Source: Patescibacteria group bacterium
GTDB taxonomy: Bacteria > Patescibacteriota > Gracilibacteria > UBA1369 > 2-02-FULL-48-14
Reading direction: 5' to 3'
DNA length: 43,700 nt
Assembly (NCBI GenBank): GCA_018816805.1
Contig: JAHIVE010000015.1
Coordinates: 95,104 to 138,803, forward strand
This document shows positions 13,247 through 21,737 of the stretch, piece by piece (positions within the stretch are counted from its first letter, which is position 1; the number at the start of each line of letters is the position of its first letter). Under the pieces are notes generated by a model. The model searched no databases. It was not told the origin of the DNA and saw only the letters and a list, made by a program, of their open reading frames with translations. Position numbers and translations under genes: made by a program.

Positions 13247-14298
13247 TATTGTTTAAGTGTTTGGAGTAGTTCTTTTGCTGAGCGTTCCCAGGAGAAGTCG
13301 CGGGCTCGTTCTTTTTGCTTTTTTACGACTGATTGCCTCGTTTTTTCATTTTTCAACTTTTCTATTATATCAAGAAGGTCTTTGGGATGCGATGGGCGAA
13401 TGAAAAGCGCTTTGTTTGCGGAGATTTCACGGTTTATTTTTATATCTGCGACGATTGCGGGCGTGCCTACTGTCATTGCTTCCAGAAGCGGAATGTTAAA
13501 GCCTTCGCTGTCTGAAAAATGGACAAAGGCGAATGAGTCTTTGAGAAGGGCGTGTACTTTTCCCGGTGGGAGTGCTCCAGCGAGGATAACGCCCGGGGCC
13601 TTTTTTACTTCAGGGTAGTAGCGGGATTTAAAGTGCGGCTGGCCAATTAGGACTAAATTAAGGTCTGGGTGGTAGTTTCTGACTTTTTTGTAGGCTTCAA
13701 GTAGAAGTGGGACGTTTTTGCGAATGTCGAAGCCGCCAAGGTAAACGAGTGATGATGGGTGCGGGGATGCGGTTGATTTTTTGGGTGCGGGTGGCGCTGC
13801 GTTGTAAATTACTTTGGCGTTTGGCAGGCCGAGTTCTTCTTTTACGGTTTGAGAGACCGTGAAAATTTGATCTGCGCGGACGATTGAGTGGCGCGCGAAG
13901 CGGTAGTAAACGGATTTAAGTTTTGAGGGAGTGTAGCGTGGATCTTGCCATGCAATTAAGTCGTGGACGGTGAGCGCGCGCAGAGTTGGTGAATATTTTG
14001 GGATTGGGCAAGGGTAGGGATAGTATTCCCAGTCCAAGGACTGTTTTTCAAAGAATTGTGGGACTTGGACCGCTTCCCAGTACCATTTTTTGAGACCGCG
14101 GCTTGGAATCCAGGATTTTGGTTTGAGCACTTTTAGCCAAGATGACGGGATTCCTTCAATTTTGGTTTTCTTTGGAACTGGTACAGTGCAAGTGACTGAT
14201 TTTTGTTTTGCAAGTGCGCGAAGAAGGCCAATTGAATGCTGTCCTATTCCGGTGTAGGGCTCTAATAAAAACCATCCTTGGAAGCCGAGTTTCATCAT
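13246..14298 (-). CDS. GT4-family glycosyltransferase
   Basis: 350 aa from ATGATG at 14298; the frame is open to 14421, but those 41 residues are low in complexity and include a perfect DNA palindrome, so they are not counted. The N-terminal Rossmann half begins with KLGFQGWFLLEPYTGIGQHS (the GxG-type donor loop). The C-terminal half shows LVYLGGFDIRKNVPLLLEAY, the sugar-nucleotide region, and DSEGFNIPLLEAMTVGTPAI, the ExxxxxxxE motif of retaining GT-B enzymes. A cytosolic or membrane-peripheral enzyme that transfers a sugar to a lipid or glycan acceptor; donor and acceptor unknown. It lies between murG and the PH-domain gene. Confidence 0.9.
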   Translation of the reverse strand: MMKLGFQGWFLLEPYTGIGQHSIGLLRALAKQKSVTCTVPVPKKTKIEGIPSSWLKVLKPKSWIPSRGLKKWYWEAVQVPQFFEKQSLDWEYYPYPCPIPKYSPTLRALTVHDLIAWQDPRYTPSKLKSVYYRFARHSIVRADQIFTVSQTVKEELGLPNAKVIYNAAPPAPKKSTASPHPSSLVYLGGFDIRKNVPLLLEAYKKVRNYHPDLNLVLIGQPHFKSRYYPEVKKAPGVILAGALPPGKVHALLKDSFAFVHFSDSEGFNIPLLEAMTVGTPAIVADIKINREISANKALFIRPSHPKDLLDIIEKLKNEKTRQSVVKKQKERARDFSWERSAKELLQTLKQ

Positions 14299-14369
14299 GG
14301 TTGAAGGATGCCTGAATTGGTTTGATTTAGCAATTGTTGCCGTTTCGGAAATGTCAGATGCCTGGAAGG

Positions 14370-14391
14370 AATTTCTGCCCGGGCAGAAATT
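14370..14391. repeat. perfect 22-bp palindrome in the murG-glycosyltransferase gap
   Basis: AATTTCTGCCC followed directly by GGGCAGAAATT, no spacer. It lies in the 127-bp gap between murG and the next gene. As RNA it could form an 11-bp hairpin (in practice 9 bp with a CCGG loop), without a clear T-tract on the minus strand. It could be an operator, an mRNA processing site or a weak terminator. Confidence 0.6.
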
Positions 14392-14425
14392 TTGCGTTTG
14401 TTTTTGGCTTGTAGATGCCATTTTG

Positions 14426-15472
14426 CTACTTGGAATTGGCTGTTTTTATAAGAATGGATGCTATGTTTTTAGCGACGGTGTTTGCAATTTTTTGCGAGCG
14501 CCGCGACGGAAGGAGTTTTAATTGGTGCGCAAGGGATGATTTTTCATTTGCGACCCGGAAAAAGCTAAAGGAGTAAGCAGCGGCGCGAGCGTTTGCAAGC
14601 TGGTCCCCGCGGCTTTGATCCATACCGAGTGGAAAAAGCAGAGTTGGAATGCCAAGTGCAGTCAGTTCGGCAATGGCGTTTGCGCCGGCGCGGGATATGC
14701 AAAAAGTGGCAAGGGCGTAAAAATCTTTCATTTCATTTTTTGCGTAGGGACAAGCGAAATAATGTTTTTCTTTTTTCTTGCCGCCCTTCCCTGCTCCTGT
14801 TAAGTGAATAATGTCCAAGCCTTTTATTAGAACTTTTTTTTCGTTTTTGATCATGTCGTTGATTTGTTTGGAGCCGGTTGAGCCGCCCGCAACCAAAAGC
14901 ACGGGTCGACGGCCGGTGAATCCTGTTATTCGTTTTGCGGTAGCCTTGCTTCCCTTTAAAATTGAGATGCGGACCGGTGCACCAACCACTTCAGTTTTAA
15001 ATGCGAATTTTTCAAGTCCGTCTAAGGCACTTTCATAAGCCAATAATATTTTAAGGGCGAATGGGGCCGAAAGGCGCGTTGCGAGACCCGGGATTGCGTC
15101 CGATTCGTGGATAATTACGGGAATACGTTTGAGCCAGCCTGCAACAACAACCGGAAAGCCGACGAAACCGCCTTTGGAAAAAATGACGTCTGGTTTGAGG
15201 TGGCTTAAGTGGTTATATGACTGGAATATTCCAAGTGGAATTCTTACCAGGTCCACTAGATTTTTGAGGTCAAAATAGCGGCGGAATTTGCCGGCTCTGA
15301 TTTCGTAATAGGGAATTTTTTCATCTTGAATCAGACTTTTTTCAATGCCGCTATGCGAGCCGATGTAGCTAATTTTGACGGGTTTTTTAGTAAGACCTTT
15401 GGTAGCGTCCGCTATAGCCAGATTGGGAACGACGTGCCCCGCGGTACCCCCTCCGGTCATTAGAATATGCAT
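14426..15472 (-). CDS. murG: UDP-N-acetylglucosamine--N-acetylmuramyl-peptide N-acetylglucosaminyltransferase
   Basis: Makes lipid II from lipid I at the inner face of the membrane. 348 aa, the normal length. Signature motifs: MTGGGTAGHVVPNLAIA (lipid-I/phosphate loop), FSKGGFVGFPVVVAG, IPVIIHESDAIPGLATR, and in the donor half LLVAGGSTGSKQIND, SRAGANAIAELTALGIPTLL and DQSRGDQLANA (cf. D-Q-xxNA). The start MHILMTGGG is fixed by the motif and lies 86 bp inside the end of ftsW. Cotranscribed with ftsW, as in many division clusters. Confidence 0.97.
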   Translation of the reverse strand: MHILMTGGGTAGHVVPNLAIADATKGLTKKPVKISYIGSHSGIEKSLIQDEKIPYYEIRAGKFRRYFDLKNLVDLVRIPLGIFQSYNHLSHLKPDVIFSKGGFVGFPVVVAGWLKRIPVIIHESDAIPGLATRLSAPFALKILLAYESALDGLEKFAFKTEVVGAPVRISILKGSKATAKRITGFTGRRPVLLVAGGSTGSKQINDMIKNEKKVLIKGLDIIHLTGAGKGGKKKEKHYFACPYAKNEMKDFYALATFCISRAGANAIAELTALGIPTLLFPLGMDQSRGDQLANARAAAYSFSFFRVANEKSSLAHQLKLLPSRRSQKIANTVAKNIASILIKTANSK

Positions 15473-16628
15473 TTTGGGTGGTGTATTTAGATATATTCAG
15501 TAGCACTCCAACTGCAAGCAGAGTCGTCACCATGGAAGAGCCTCCGTAGCTCATGAATGGAAGAGTGATTCCGGTTATTGGGAACAGTGATGTGTTCACC
15601 ATGATATTAATGAAGGCTTGGGAAGAAATCCAGGTTGTAAGCCCGGCTGCGGTTAACATTGCGAATTTATTTGGGGCGTGATTGGCAATTTGCAATCCTC
15701 TGTAGGCAATTAATGCGTATAAAAGTACTACTAGTGCGGTTCGCAAAAAGCCCAATTCTTCCGCGCTTGCAGCAAAAATAAAGTCGTCAGATGCTTGAGG
15801 AAGCCAGTATGATTTTTGTATTCCTTGCGTTAAGCCCTTCCCCCAAAGTCCACCACTGCCGATTGCAATATTCGCTTGACGCGATTGCCAACAATATTCT
15901 TCCACACATTCCGAATCCGGGAATATAAATGCGGAAAAACGATTCTTAATATAATCTACGTTCGCCACCACCACAAATGCGACCATTCCCGCCATCAAAG
16001 CTCCTACGGCTAAATGCTTCCAGTTTGCACCGGCAAGCCAATAAATGGCCACCGCGGTGACGGCCATAACCAAAGTCGAACCAAGGTCCGGCTGCAACAT
16101 TATTGGAAGAATAACCACTCCGGAAATAATTGCGAACTTCAAAAATCCTTCATTCCAATGCTGCATTTTCTCCTTGGAAATTTTTTCAGTAAAAAAATAG
16201 CTCAAATAAAGCACCAGGCCGAATTTTGCAATTTCCGAAGGCTGAATACTGTCGATAAACGGAATCGCACCCACATTTATCCAACTTGTTGCGAAAGTAT
16301 TGTTTTGGTCACCTGCAAAAAGCACGAAAATGAGCAAACCAACTGCCCCAAGGAAAAACAGGAATGAAATCTTTTTCCAAAATCTGTAATTGATTTTCCA
16401 GGCCACAAGCATTGCCACCAGCCCAAAAAGCACCCTAACCACATGATTTTTCAGTACCAAATAACAATCCACCGCGTCATCCGCACAGTCCGGATAAGCC
16501 AAGTCGGGGGCGGAAATCCTGATGGACTTTGGCACCCCGATTGAGGTAATCATCACGACCCCGACAATCACAATCGCCAGAACGGCCAGAAGCAGTACGT
16601 GGTCGTATTTTTTTCTCCTTTGCAACAT
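15387..16628 (-). CDS. ftsW: SEDS-family peptidoglycan polymerase, FtsW/RodA type
   Basis: 413 aa, about 10 membrane spans. SEDS enzymes polymerise lipid II with a partner penicillin-binding protein. Visible motifs: SWINVGAIPFIDSIQPSEIAK (the FQPSE-type loop), ILPIMLQPDLGSTLVMA, the extracellular Asp region WQSRQANIAIGSGGLWGKG, QASDDFIFAASAEELGF and ITLPFMSYGGSSM. Adjacent murG favours FtsW over RodA. The C-terminal tail, rich in Arg, Tyr, Gly and Ser (RRGYRGARRSQSGYSGRYQ), is encoded in the 86 bp that overlap murG in another frame. An unusual cysteine pair occurs in the first periplasmic loop (DCADDAVDC). Confidence 0.95.
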   Translation of the reverse strand: MLQRRKKYDHVLLLAVLAIVIVGVVMITSIGVPKSIRISAPDLAYPDCADDAVDCYLVLKNHVVRVLFGLVAMLVAWKINYRFWKKISFLFFLGAVGLLIFVLFAGDQNNTFATSWINVGAIPFIDSIQPSEIAKFGLVLYLSYFFTEKISKEKMQHWNEGFLKFAIISGVVILPIMLQPDLGSTLVMAVTAVAIYWLAGANWKHLAVGALMAGMVAFVVVANVDYIKNRFSAFIFPDSECVEEYCWQSRQANIAIGSGGLWGKGLTQGIQKSYWLPQASDDFIFAASAEELGFLRTALVVLLYALIAYRGLQIANHAPNKFAMLTAAGLTTWISSQAFINIMVNTSLFPITGITLPFMSYGGSSMVTTLLAVGVLLNISKYTTQNAYSNDRRGYRGARRSQSGYSGRYQRSY

Positions 16629-16682
16629 GTAGCTTCATTAGAGCTTTGGCATTCTAGCGGAGAAGAGGATTGGGGGGAAGGG

Positions 16683-19274
16683 TTAAGCGGCTCTTCTTGC
16701 ACTTTGTCCGCTTTGATTTGGATAGATTTTATAGAACATTTCGTCATCTGAAATTGTATCTAACCATGCAGTAATTAATCCACTGTTTGGGTCGTTTAAT
16801 GTTTTTGCTTTTGCGCTATTATACTGTGTGAGTTTATCTTTAATTGATGCAACTTTTGTTTTGAGATCAAACAACCAAGGTTCACCTTTGATTCCAAAGA
16901 ATTTTTGTATATCTGGTCCTATTGTCAGATGTCCGATTCCCTGGTCAATTTCGTGATTAAGGTCCCTTTGAGGGTGCATAGTAGGGTAGCTTGAAATTAT
17001 TTCACCTAGTTCACATGCTTCAATGAATTTTCCTAGCTCGTTATTGTCCATTTTTAGTAGTTGTTTTCCAAGAGTACTGTATTGAACTTTGTATTCTTCC
17101 TCTTTTTCTTCTTCAGCTTCTCCGAGAATATTTCTGACCGCGGCTGCGATAAATGCAGGCAGTACTGCGAGTGAACTTTCAATGTTTATGAGTGAGATTC
17201 CTGAGTTCACAATGTTTTTAATTTTGTCCGGTGGGAGGTGAAGGAAAGTTTCGTATAATATTTGTGTGTAGCTGGCTCCCGGATTTGCTTTTACTGCATT
17301 GTCGAAGGCTTTTTTCACCTCTTTGTCCAGTATGGCTTCACCAAAACTTGAAACATCAACTGACTCGAGTTTGTAATTTGACCACCAATTTTTCAGGCTA
17401 CCGAATGCCCCTCCGATAACTCCCGAAACACCACTCATCGCTCCGCCGAGTGTGCCTAAGATTCCAGCACCTGCTGCGGCAGCAGTGGTGGCTTCTGTAG
17501 TTTCTGCGCTTGCGGCCGGGGTTTGCGGTGAGGTGCTATGCGTTTTTTGGACTTGAGATCCAAAAATAATTGTTTTTGGTGTGGTGTATGCAACTCTCTT
17601 AATATTTCTGAGCATGGCCGCTCCTATTCCGAGTAGTCCGCCGTTTAAGTGTCCACCTGCTGCTTCTTCTTCCGTTGCTGCGAATCCATGAACTTGTAGG
17701 AATCTTTCCGGATCAATGTTCTTTTCCGCCAGTTTGCTTTCTGCGAAATTGATTGCATCATCTAGGGTTGCTTGTCTTTTTATTTCTTCCCTATCTTCCA
17801 CTTCCAAGTATGCTTGGCAAGCGTATGCCAAGGTTGCGGGGCTAAGTTCTTTTAAATTTGCTTCTGCAGATATTGGTGCTTTTTGATAAAATATATCTTT
17901 CATCCCATAAGCTGTTCCTTCAACAGCACCTACGAGTCCCATTCCGGCAGCGGCTGTTAGAGGTGTGAGAACTTGACCAGTTCTGTAGGTTGCCCATTTC
18001 ATGGCATTTTTTGTGTGCTGCCATGCTCGTGAAAGCGGGTTTATGCTTGTTGGTTCGGATGGCTGACTTGGTGTTGGCATTGGTGTGCCTGTCAATTTGC
18101 TTTTAATTTTTCTGAGTGGCCAAGTAATTGGAGTTGCAAGAGTTCCAAGTAGATTTGCACCTGCCCTTCCGGCTTTTTTCGTCCAATACCAAGCACCGGA
18201 AACTATATTTTCCGCATCCGGTTCGGCATTTATTGGTTCGTTAATTATTGCTTTCCCGTCTTCATCTTTTTTAAATACGTTGAGACCGGCTTTGAATCCT
18301 TGGACGGTTCTATCAGCTGTTGTTTCTGCCAGGCTAACAAACGGAGTTGTGACTGTTCGTAAAATTGCTCCGCCTTCATCAACGACTGAATCTTTGATTG
18401 TTTTTAGTGAAGTTGAAACTGTACGTCCTGCAAAAGAAGCATATCCTCCGGCTAGTTTCAGAAGAAACCCTGGTGTTTTTCTAACTAATCTTGCTTGGGC
18501 ATCAACGGCTTTATAGAGGAGTGGGACTACTGCCATAGCTACTCCAGCTTTTCCTATTGGAGGTAAATTGTTCCAAATATTTTGGGCATTCAGATTTCTA
18601 TTTGGTGTATTTGGGGGTGGATTTTGTCCAGCGTGTTGATTTAAAGTAGGGCCTCCTGCTAGCCCTGTGTTTGGGGTAGCACCTGGTTCTGCGTTTGAAG
18701 TCTTTGGTGTTCCCCAGATATCATCAAGGTTAATGCCTTGATTTGTTGGACCATTGTTGGGAGTTGGTGTTGGGGTTGGGGTTGGGGTTGGTCCATTGTT
18801 AGGAGCTGCGTTTTGTGGTGGTGTAGGACCAGTGTTTGGGGCCGAGTTTTGAGCTGATGTTGGACCAGCGTTTTGAGCAGCTTGACCGTTGTTTGGCGCT
18901 GTGTTTTGAGCGGTATGAAATCCCGTATTAACGTTTGGACCTGGATTTGGATAAGTAAAATTCCATAATCTGTCGTATATATCTCTTAGTTCCGGGTTGC
19001 TTAATGTTGCAAAAGCTTTGGCAATTAAATTAAACCTTGCTGCTGCTGTTGGATCGTCTTTATGTCTATCAGGGTGAGCGGTTCTAGCAGCTTGTTTATA
19101 AGCACGTTTAATTTCTTCATCAGTTGCTGATCTATCAACTCCTAAAACTCGATAAATATCAACTTTTATTTTAGCTCTATCGTCACAATATACATGTCCT
19201 CTGAAGGGACTGCCTATGTTTTCTGTTTCAAATAGATCTGAATCAAGTTTTCTTCTTTCTTGTTCTGTAACCAT
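16683..19274 (-). CDS. large J-domain protein of unknown function, 863 aa
   Basis: A J domain lies at about residues 39-102 (DIYRVLGVDRSATDEEIKRA, HPD at 67-69, FATLSNPELRDIYDR); J domains stimulate Hsp70 ATPase. It is not preceded or followed by a DnaJ zinc-finger region, so it is a class III J protein. Residues about 105-250 form a Pro/Asn/Thr/Gln linker with tandem QN-APN-G units and a (PT)n run. The rest (250-863) contains Gly/Ala-rich hydrophobic helices (e.g. GAGILGTLGGAMSGVSGVIG) between basic and acidic helical blocks, with no recognised family. It could be membrane-associated. No hsp70 gene is nearby. A near-consensus promoter precedes it. It is first in size among three clustered unknown genes. 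Confidence 0.85.
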   Translation of the reverse strand: MVTEQERRKLDSDLFETENIGSPFRGHVYCDDRAKIKVDIYRVLGVDRSATDEEIKRAYKQAARTAHPDRHKDDPTAAARFNLIAKAFATLSNPELRDIYDRLWNFTYPNPGPNVNTGFHTAQNTAPNNGQAAQNAGPTSAQNSAPNTGPTPPQNAAPNNGPTPTPTPTPTPNNGPTNQGINLDDIWGTPKTSNAEPGATPNTGLAGGPTLNQHAGQNPPPNTPNRNLNAQNIWNNLPPIGKAGVAMAVVPLLYKAVDAQARLVRKTPGFLLKLAGGYASFAGRTVSTSLKTIKDSVVDEGGAILRTVTTPFVSLAETTADRTVQGFKAGLNVFKKDEDGKAIINEPINAEPDAENIVSGAWYWTKKAGRAGANLLGTLATPITWPLRKIKSKLTGTPMPTPSQPSEPTSINPLSRAWQHTKNAMKWATYRTGQVLTPLTAAAGMGLVGAVEGTAYGMKDIFYQKAPISAEANLKELSPATLAYACQAYLEVEDREEIKRQATLDDAINFAESKLAEKNIDPERFLQVHGFAATEEEAAGGHLNGGLLGIGAAMLRNIKRVAYTTPKTIIFGSQVQKTHSTSPQTPAASAETTEATTAAAAGAGILGTLGGAMSGVSGVIGGAFGSLKNWWSNYKLESVDVSSFGEAILDKEVKKAFDNAVKANPGASYTQILYETFLHLPPDKIKNIVNSGISLINIESSLAVLPAFIAAAVRNILGEAEEEKEEEYKVQYSTLGKQLLKMDNNELGKFIEACELGEIISSYPTMHPQRDLNHEIDQGIGHLTIGPDIQKFFGIKGEPWLFDLKTKVASIKDKLTQYNSAKAKTLNDPNSGLITAWLDTISDDEMFYKIYPNQSGQSARRAA
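18757..18791 (+). repeat. telomere-like G-rich tract (GGGGTT repeats) in the J-domain gene
   Basis: The + strand (template strand for this gene) carries TTGGGAG, TTGGTG, then GGGGTT three times and GG. It encodes the (PT)n linker. The runs can in principle fold into a G-quadruplex (three GGGG runs plus GGG). Confidence 0.6.
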
Positions 19275-19298
19275 GGTAAAAAATGATTATGAGGTGTG

Positions 19299-19327
19299 AT
19301 TGTACAGGGTTTCTGTTATTTTGTCAA
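19299..19327 (-). promoter_or_regulatory. near-consensus promoter of the J-domain gene
   Basis: Minus strand: TTGACA (19322-19327), 17 bp, TACAAT (19299-19304). The spacer starts AAATAACA, almost the same as in the promoter at 20482-20510. The leader is about 18 nt with no Shine-Dalgarno sequence. Confidence 0.85.
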
Positions 19328-19393
19328 GTGCCAATTTATGGCTTGAATTACACCAAAATAGCAGGTTCGCGCAGGTTGTGCAAGTTTGAAATA

Positions 19394-20464
19394 TTAAGCT
19401 TGTTGTTTGAGCTTAAGTTGGATGTAGTCGTACTTGGTAGCGTCAACCTTACCGAAGAATAATTCCAAAATTTCAGCATCTTCTAGGTCGTTTGCTCTGA
19501 AAAACTTGAAAATTGTAGGTAGATTTTTCAAAAAGTCAGGTTTTTGGATCTCTTCTGCAATGATTTTTTCTAGTGCAACTTCTTCATTTACTCCGTCTTG
19601 CATTATTTCTATTAATCTTTGTGAATAAGGACGAATTGCACGTAAATTGTGAAATGCATTTTTTGCTTGAATCAGGTCTTCACCCAGGTCTGCAGCGTAG
19701 TCGTAAACGACGCTTGGGGCACCAAGAGTGGCAACTAGAGCTTTTTTTGCCAGAGATGGGCGGGCCATGTATTCTCTGATTTCTTCAATTCTTGCTAAAA
19801 CCGCATCCGTTACGGGTTGAAATTCAGGGTGAATTTGAGCGATTTTCTCAATTACTGATTGGATTTCTTTGTAAGTGGCGCCTCCTCGCCTTTTCAGAAG
19901 AGCGAAAACTGCGTTAACCTGTTTTTCTACTGGAACGTTATCTGCTGCCATTTTTTCAAGATTTTGGCGTAAAAACGGGTATATGGCCAAACTTGAGTCC
20001 AGCTTGTGATGTTTTTTGGTTTTTCGGGTGTATTTTAATAGGTTTTTCATTGCGCGATCTTGGCTTTCCGTTCTTTGTTCTTTGCGTTCATCTTGAAGGT
20101 AAGAAGCTGCTAATTGCATGGCTGCTTCAGGTGTACGACCGGATTCTATTAATCGTCCAAGAACTGAACGGAGTGTGTCGTATTCGCGTTCTTGTTTGGT
20201 CAAAGTGTGTGCTGCGGCTTGATCTGTAACGTCAAGTAGGGCTGAAGTGACTTCTCCAGGTAGGGTGGCTGCTCTTTGGGCGAGTGCTTTTGCGCCGACT
20301 GCTGCTATTGCAGTTCCAACAATAGGCACAGCAACGGCGATGCTTATTTTTTCAATTGTGCCGTTTACCACTGCAGTTATTGCTTCAATGGGTTTGTCTA
20401 CAGTGATGAAACGAATGAGCTCTCCGTTGTTCATCTGCTCCGGTGATTTTCTTTGTTGAGCCAT
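19394..20464 (-). CDS. unknown helical protein, 356 aa, related to the 385-aa neighbour
   Basis: No family recognised. One hydrophobic Ala/Val/Gly stretch at about 40-62 (ISIAVAVPIVGTAIAAVGAK) may be a membrane helix; the rest is charged and helical. Recurring units follow the pattern L-ESGRTPEAAMQLAASYL, MAADNVPVEKQVNAVFALLK and MQDGVNEEVALEKIIAEEI. Similar units and the motif LGAP-xx-VYD (here LGAPSVVYDYA) occur in the protein encoded at 20521-21678, so the two are likely diverged paralogs (inference from reading, not an alignment score). It has its own strong promoter. Cytoplasmic or membrane-associated; role unknown. Confidence 0.8.
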   Translation of the reverse strand: MAQQRKSPEQMNNGELIRFITVDKPIEAITAVVNGTIEKISIAVAVPIVGTAIAAVGAKALAQRAATLPGEVTSALLDVTDQAAAHTLTKQEREYDTLRSVLGRLIESGRTPEAAMQLAASYLQDERKEQRTESQDRAMKNLLKYTRKTKKHHKLDSSLAIYPFLRQNLEKMAADNVPVEKQVNAVFALLKRRGGATYKEIQSVIEKIAQIHPEFQPVTDAVLARIEEIREYMARPSLAKKALVATLGAPSVVYDYAADLGEDLIQAKNAFHNLRAIRPYSQRLIEIMQDGVNEEVALEKIIAEEIQKPDFLKNLPTIFKFFRANDLEDAEILELFFGKVDATKYDYIQLKLKQQA

Positions 20465-20481
20465 AATAAAAATTAGATGGC

Positions 20482-20510
20482 ACTTTACCGCCTTTTGTTA
20501 TTTTTGTCAA
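20482..20510 (-). promoter_or_regulatory. near-consensus promoter of the 356-aa gene
   Basis: Minus strand: TTGACA (20505-20510), 17 bp, TAAAGT (20482-20487). The spacer begins AAAATAACA, as in the J-domain gene's promoter. The leader is about 12 nt with no Shine-Dalgarno sequence. Confidence 0.8.
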
Positions 20511-20520
20511 GCTTGCTCAA

Positions 20521-21678
20521 TTATTTGATCTTTTTAAGATCATTTAGCACCTCATCCGGAAGGATTTCGCTTCCGTTGATTTTTTTCAGAGCGGCAATGA
20601 TTGTTGCTTTGTTAAATTTCTCTGCACGCAATTGCCTTAGTAGATTTAAACCAAATTCACCCTCTATTGATTGTCCGTTTGCAACAGTTTCACGGTAAAT
20701 TCTTTTGATTCTTTCTACGGCAATATTCACCTCAATATTTTGTCCTTTGAGAATATTATTTAGTGGTCTGTAAACCTCGAGAGAGCTTAATCCAAGGTCA
20801 TATAACTCATTAATAATCTTTTCTTTTCTATCATCTTCACTTATTCCCTCGGCCTCCATTTGTCTCAAGCGTGTACGGATTTTTTTGATTTTCTTCTCAA
20901 GGGGCACTTTCATGTAGTTCATGAGCGGATTGTTTGCAATTTCTTGAGCTTTTTGTGCTTTTTCTGCATCTAGAGCTTCCAGCCTTTGCTTCTCTTGAGC
21001 TTCTTGCGCCTCTTCTTTTACTTTAATTTTTGCTACAGCTCTGAGGGTTCTGTCTGCAATTTCTGTGTATTTAGGATCCTTTCTTTTCAAAAGTTTTAAT
21101 GTGATTCCAATTTCATCAGTTGTAAGACCTTCTTCTTTTAGACCGTTAAAAACGTATTTGGCTCTTTCTTTATCTTCTTTGCCTTCCCTCTCTGTTGAGT
21201 CAAACATTCTGGCAGCTTGGCGTCTTGCGGCAACCAAAGCATGATCCTTCAAGCTTTGTATTCCTCTCATAATTTTCATGGTTTCTTCAAGACTTTCGCA
21301 CTGACCTTCAAGCATATCTACAGTTTCTTCAATTGCGTCATCAGGGTGCATTCCTTCTTCAACAAGTTTTATTACTTTGTCACGAGCAGCAATTTTCAGA
21401 TTACTTTCTCTTGTAGATGTTGCCTCGTTTAAGATTCTTGTAACTGTTTTTGCTGTATCAGCAGATACGGCTTTCAGCTCTGTTTTTGCGGCGCCCATTG
21501 CATCATAAACATCTCTCGGGGCTCCTAAAACTCTTTTTGTAAGCTCACCAATTGCTTGTGTCCATGTTGGCACAGGTGGATTGTCTGCGAGCGTTATTGG
21601 TTGGGCAGGCTCCTGAGGTGTTTGTGGTGTGATGTCTATCTCACCTCCGGCTGTGTTGTTGTTTGCTTGGTCGTTCAT
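20521..21678 (-). CDS. unknown helical protein, 385 aa, related to the 356-aa neighbour
   Basis: No family recognised. A Pro/Gln/Thr-rich N-terminus (1-40) is followed by helical units such as LVEEGMHPDDAIEETVDMLE, LKEEGLTTDEIGITLKLLKR, MEAEGISEDDRKEKIINELY and LRAEKFNKATIIAALKKING, all of the form L-eeG-t-deai----l. A coiled-coil part lies at about 220-260 (EAQEAQEKQRLEALDAEKAQ). It shares LGAPRDVYDAM and KLLKRKDPKYTEI with the 356-aa neighbour (LGAPSVVYDYA, LLKRRGGATYKEI), suggesting a duplication. No signal peptide or membrane span. It looks like a scaffold or adaptor; function unknown. Confidence 0.8.
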   Translation of the reverse strand: MNDQANNNTAGGEIDITPQTPQEPAQPITLADNPPVPTWTQAIGELTKRVLGAPRDVYDAMGAAKTELKAVSADTAKTVTRILNEATSTRESNLKIAARDKVIKLVEEGMHPDDAIEETVDMLEGQCESLEETMKIMRGIQSLKDHALVAARRQAARMFDSTEREGKEDKERAKYVFNGLKEEGLTTDEIGITLKLLKRKDPKYTEIADRTLRAVAKIKVKEEAQEAQEKQRLEALDAEKAQKAQEIANNPLMNYMKVPLEKKIKKIRTRLRQMEAEGISEDDRKEKIINELYDLGLSSLEVYRPLNNILKGQNIEVNIAVERIKRIYRETVANGQSIEGEFGLNLLRQLRAEKFNKATIIAALKKINGSEILPDEVLNDLKKIK

Positions 21679-21698
21679 AGTTTGAATAACAAGGTATT

Positions 21699-21727
21699 AT
21701 ATTAGCCTATTTAGGCTTTTTTGTCAA
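21699..21727 (-). promoter_or_regulatory. consensus promoter of the 385-aa gene with a palindrome in its spacer
   Basis: Minus strand: TTGACA (21722-21727), 17 bp, TAATAT (21699-21704). The spacer contains the inverted repeat AGCCTA-TT-TAGGCT (21704-21717), placed where a repressor would block RNA polymerase. The lspA promoter starts 10 bp away in the other direction. Confidence 0.85.
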
Positions 21728-21737
21728 GGTTGTAGAG

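Noticed and set aside
14299..14421. 41-residue N-terminal extension of the glycosyltransferase downstream of murG
   Set aside because: Low-complexity residues, contains the 22-bp palindrome, and the conserved GT4 start lies at 14298.
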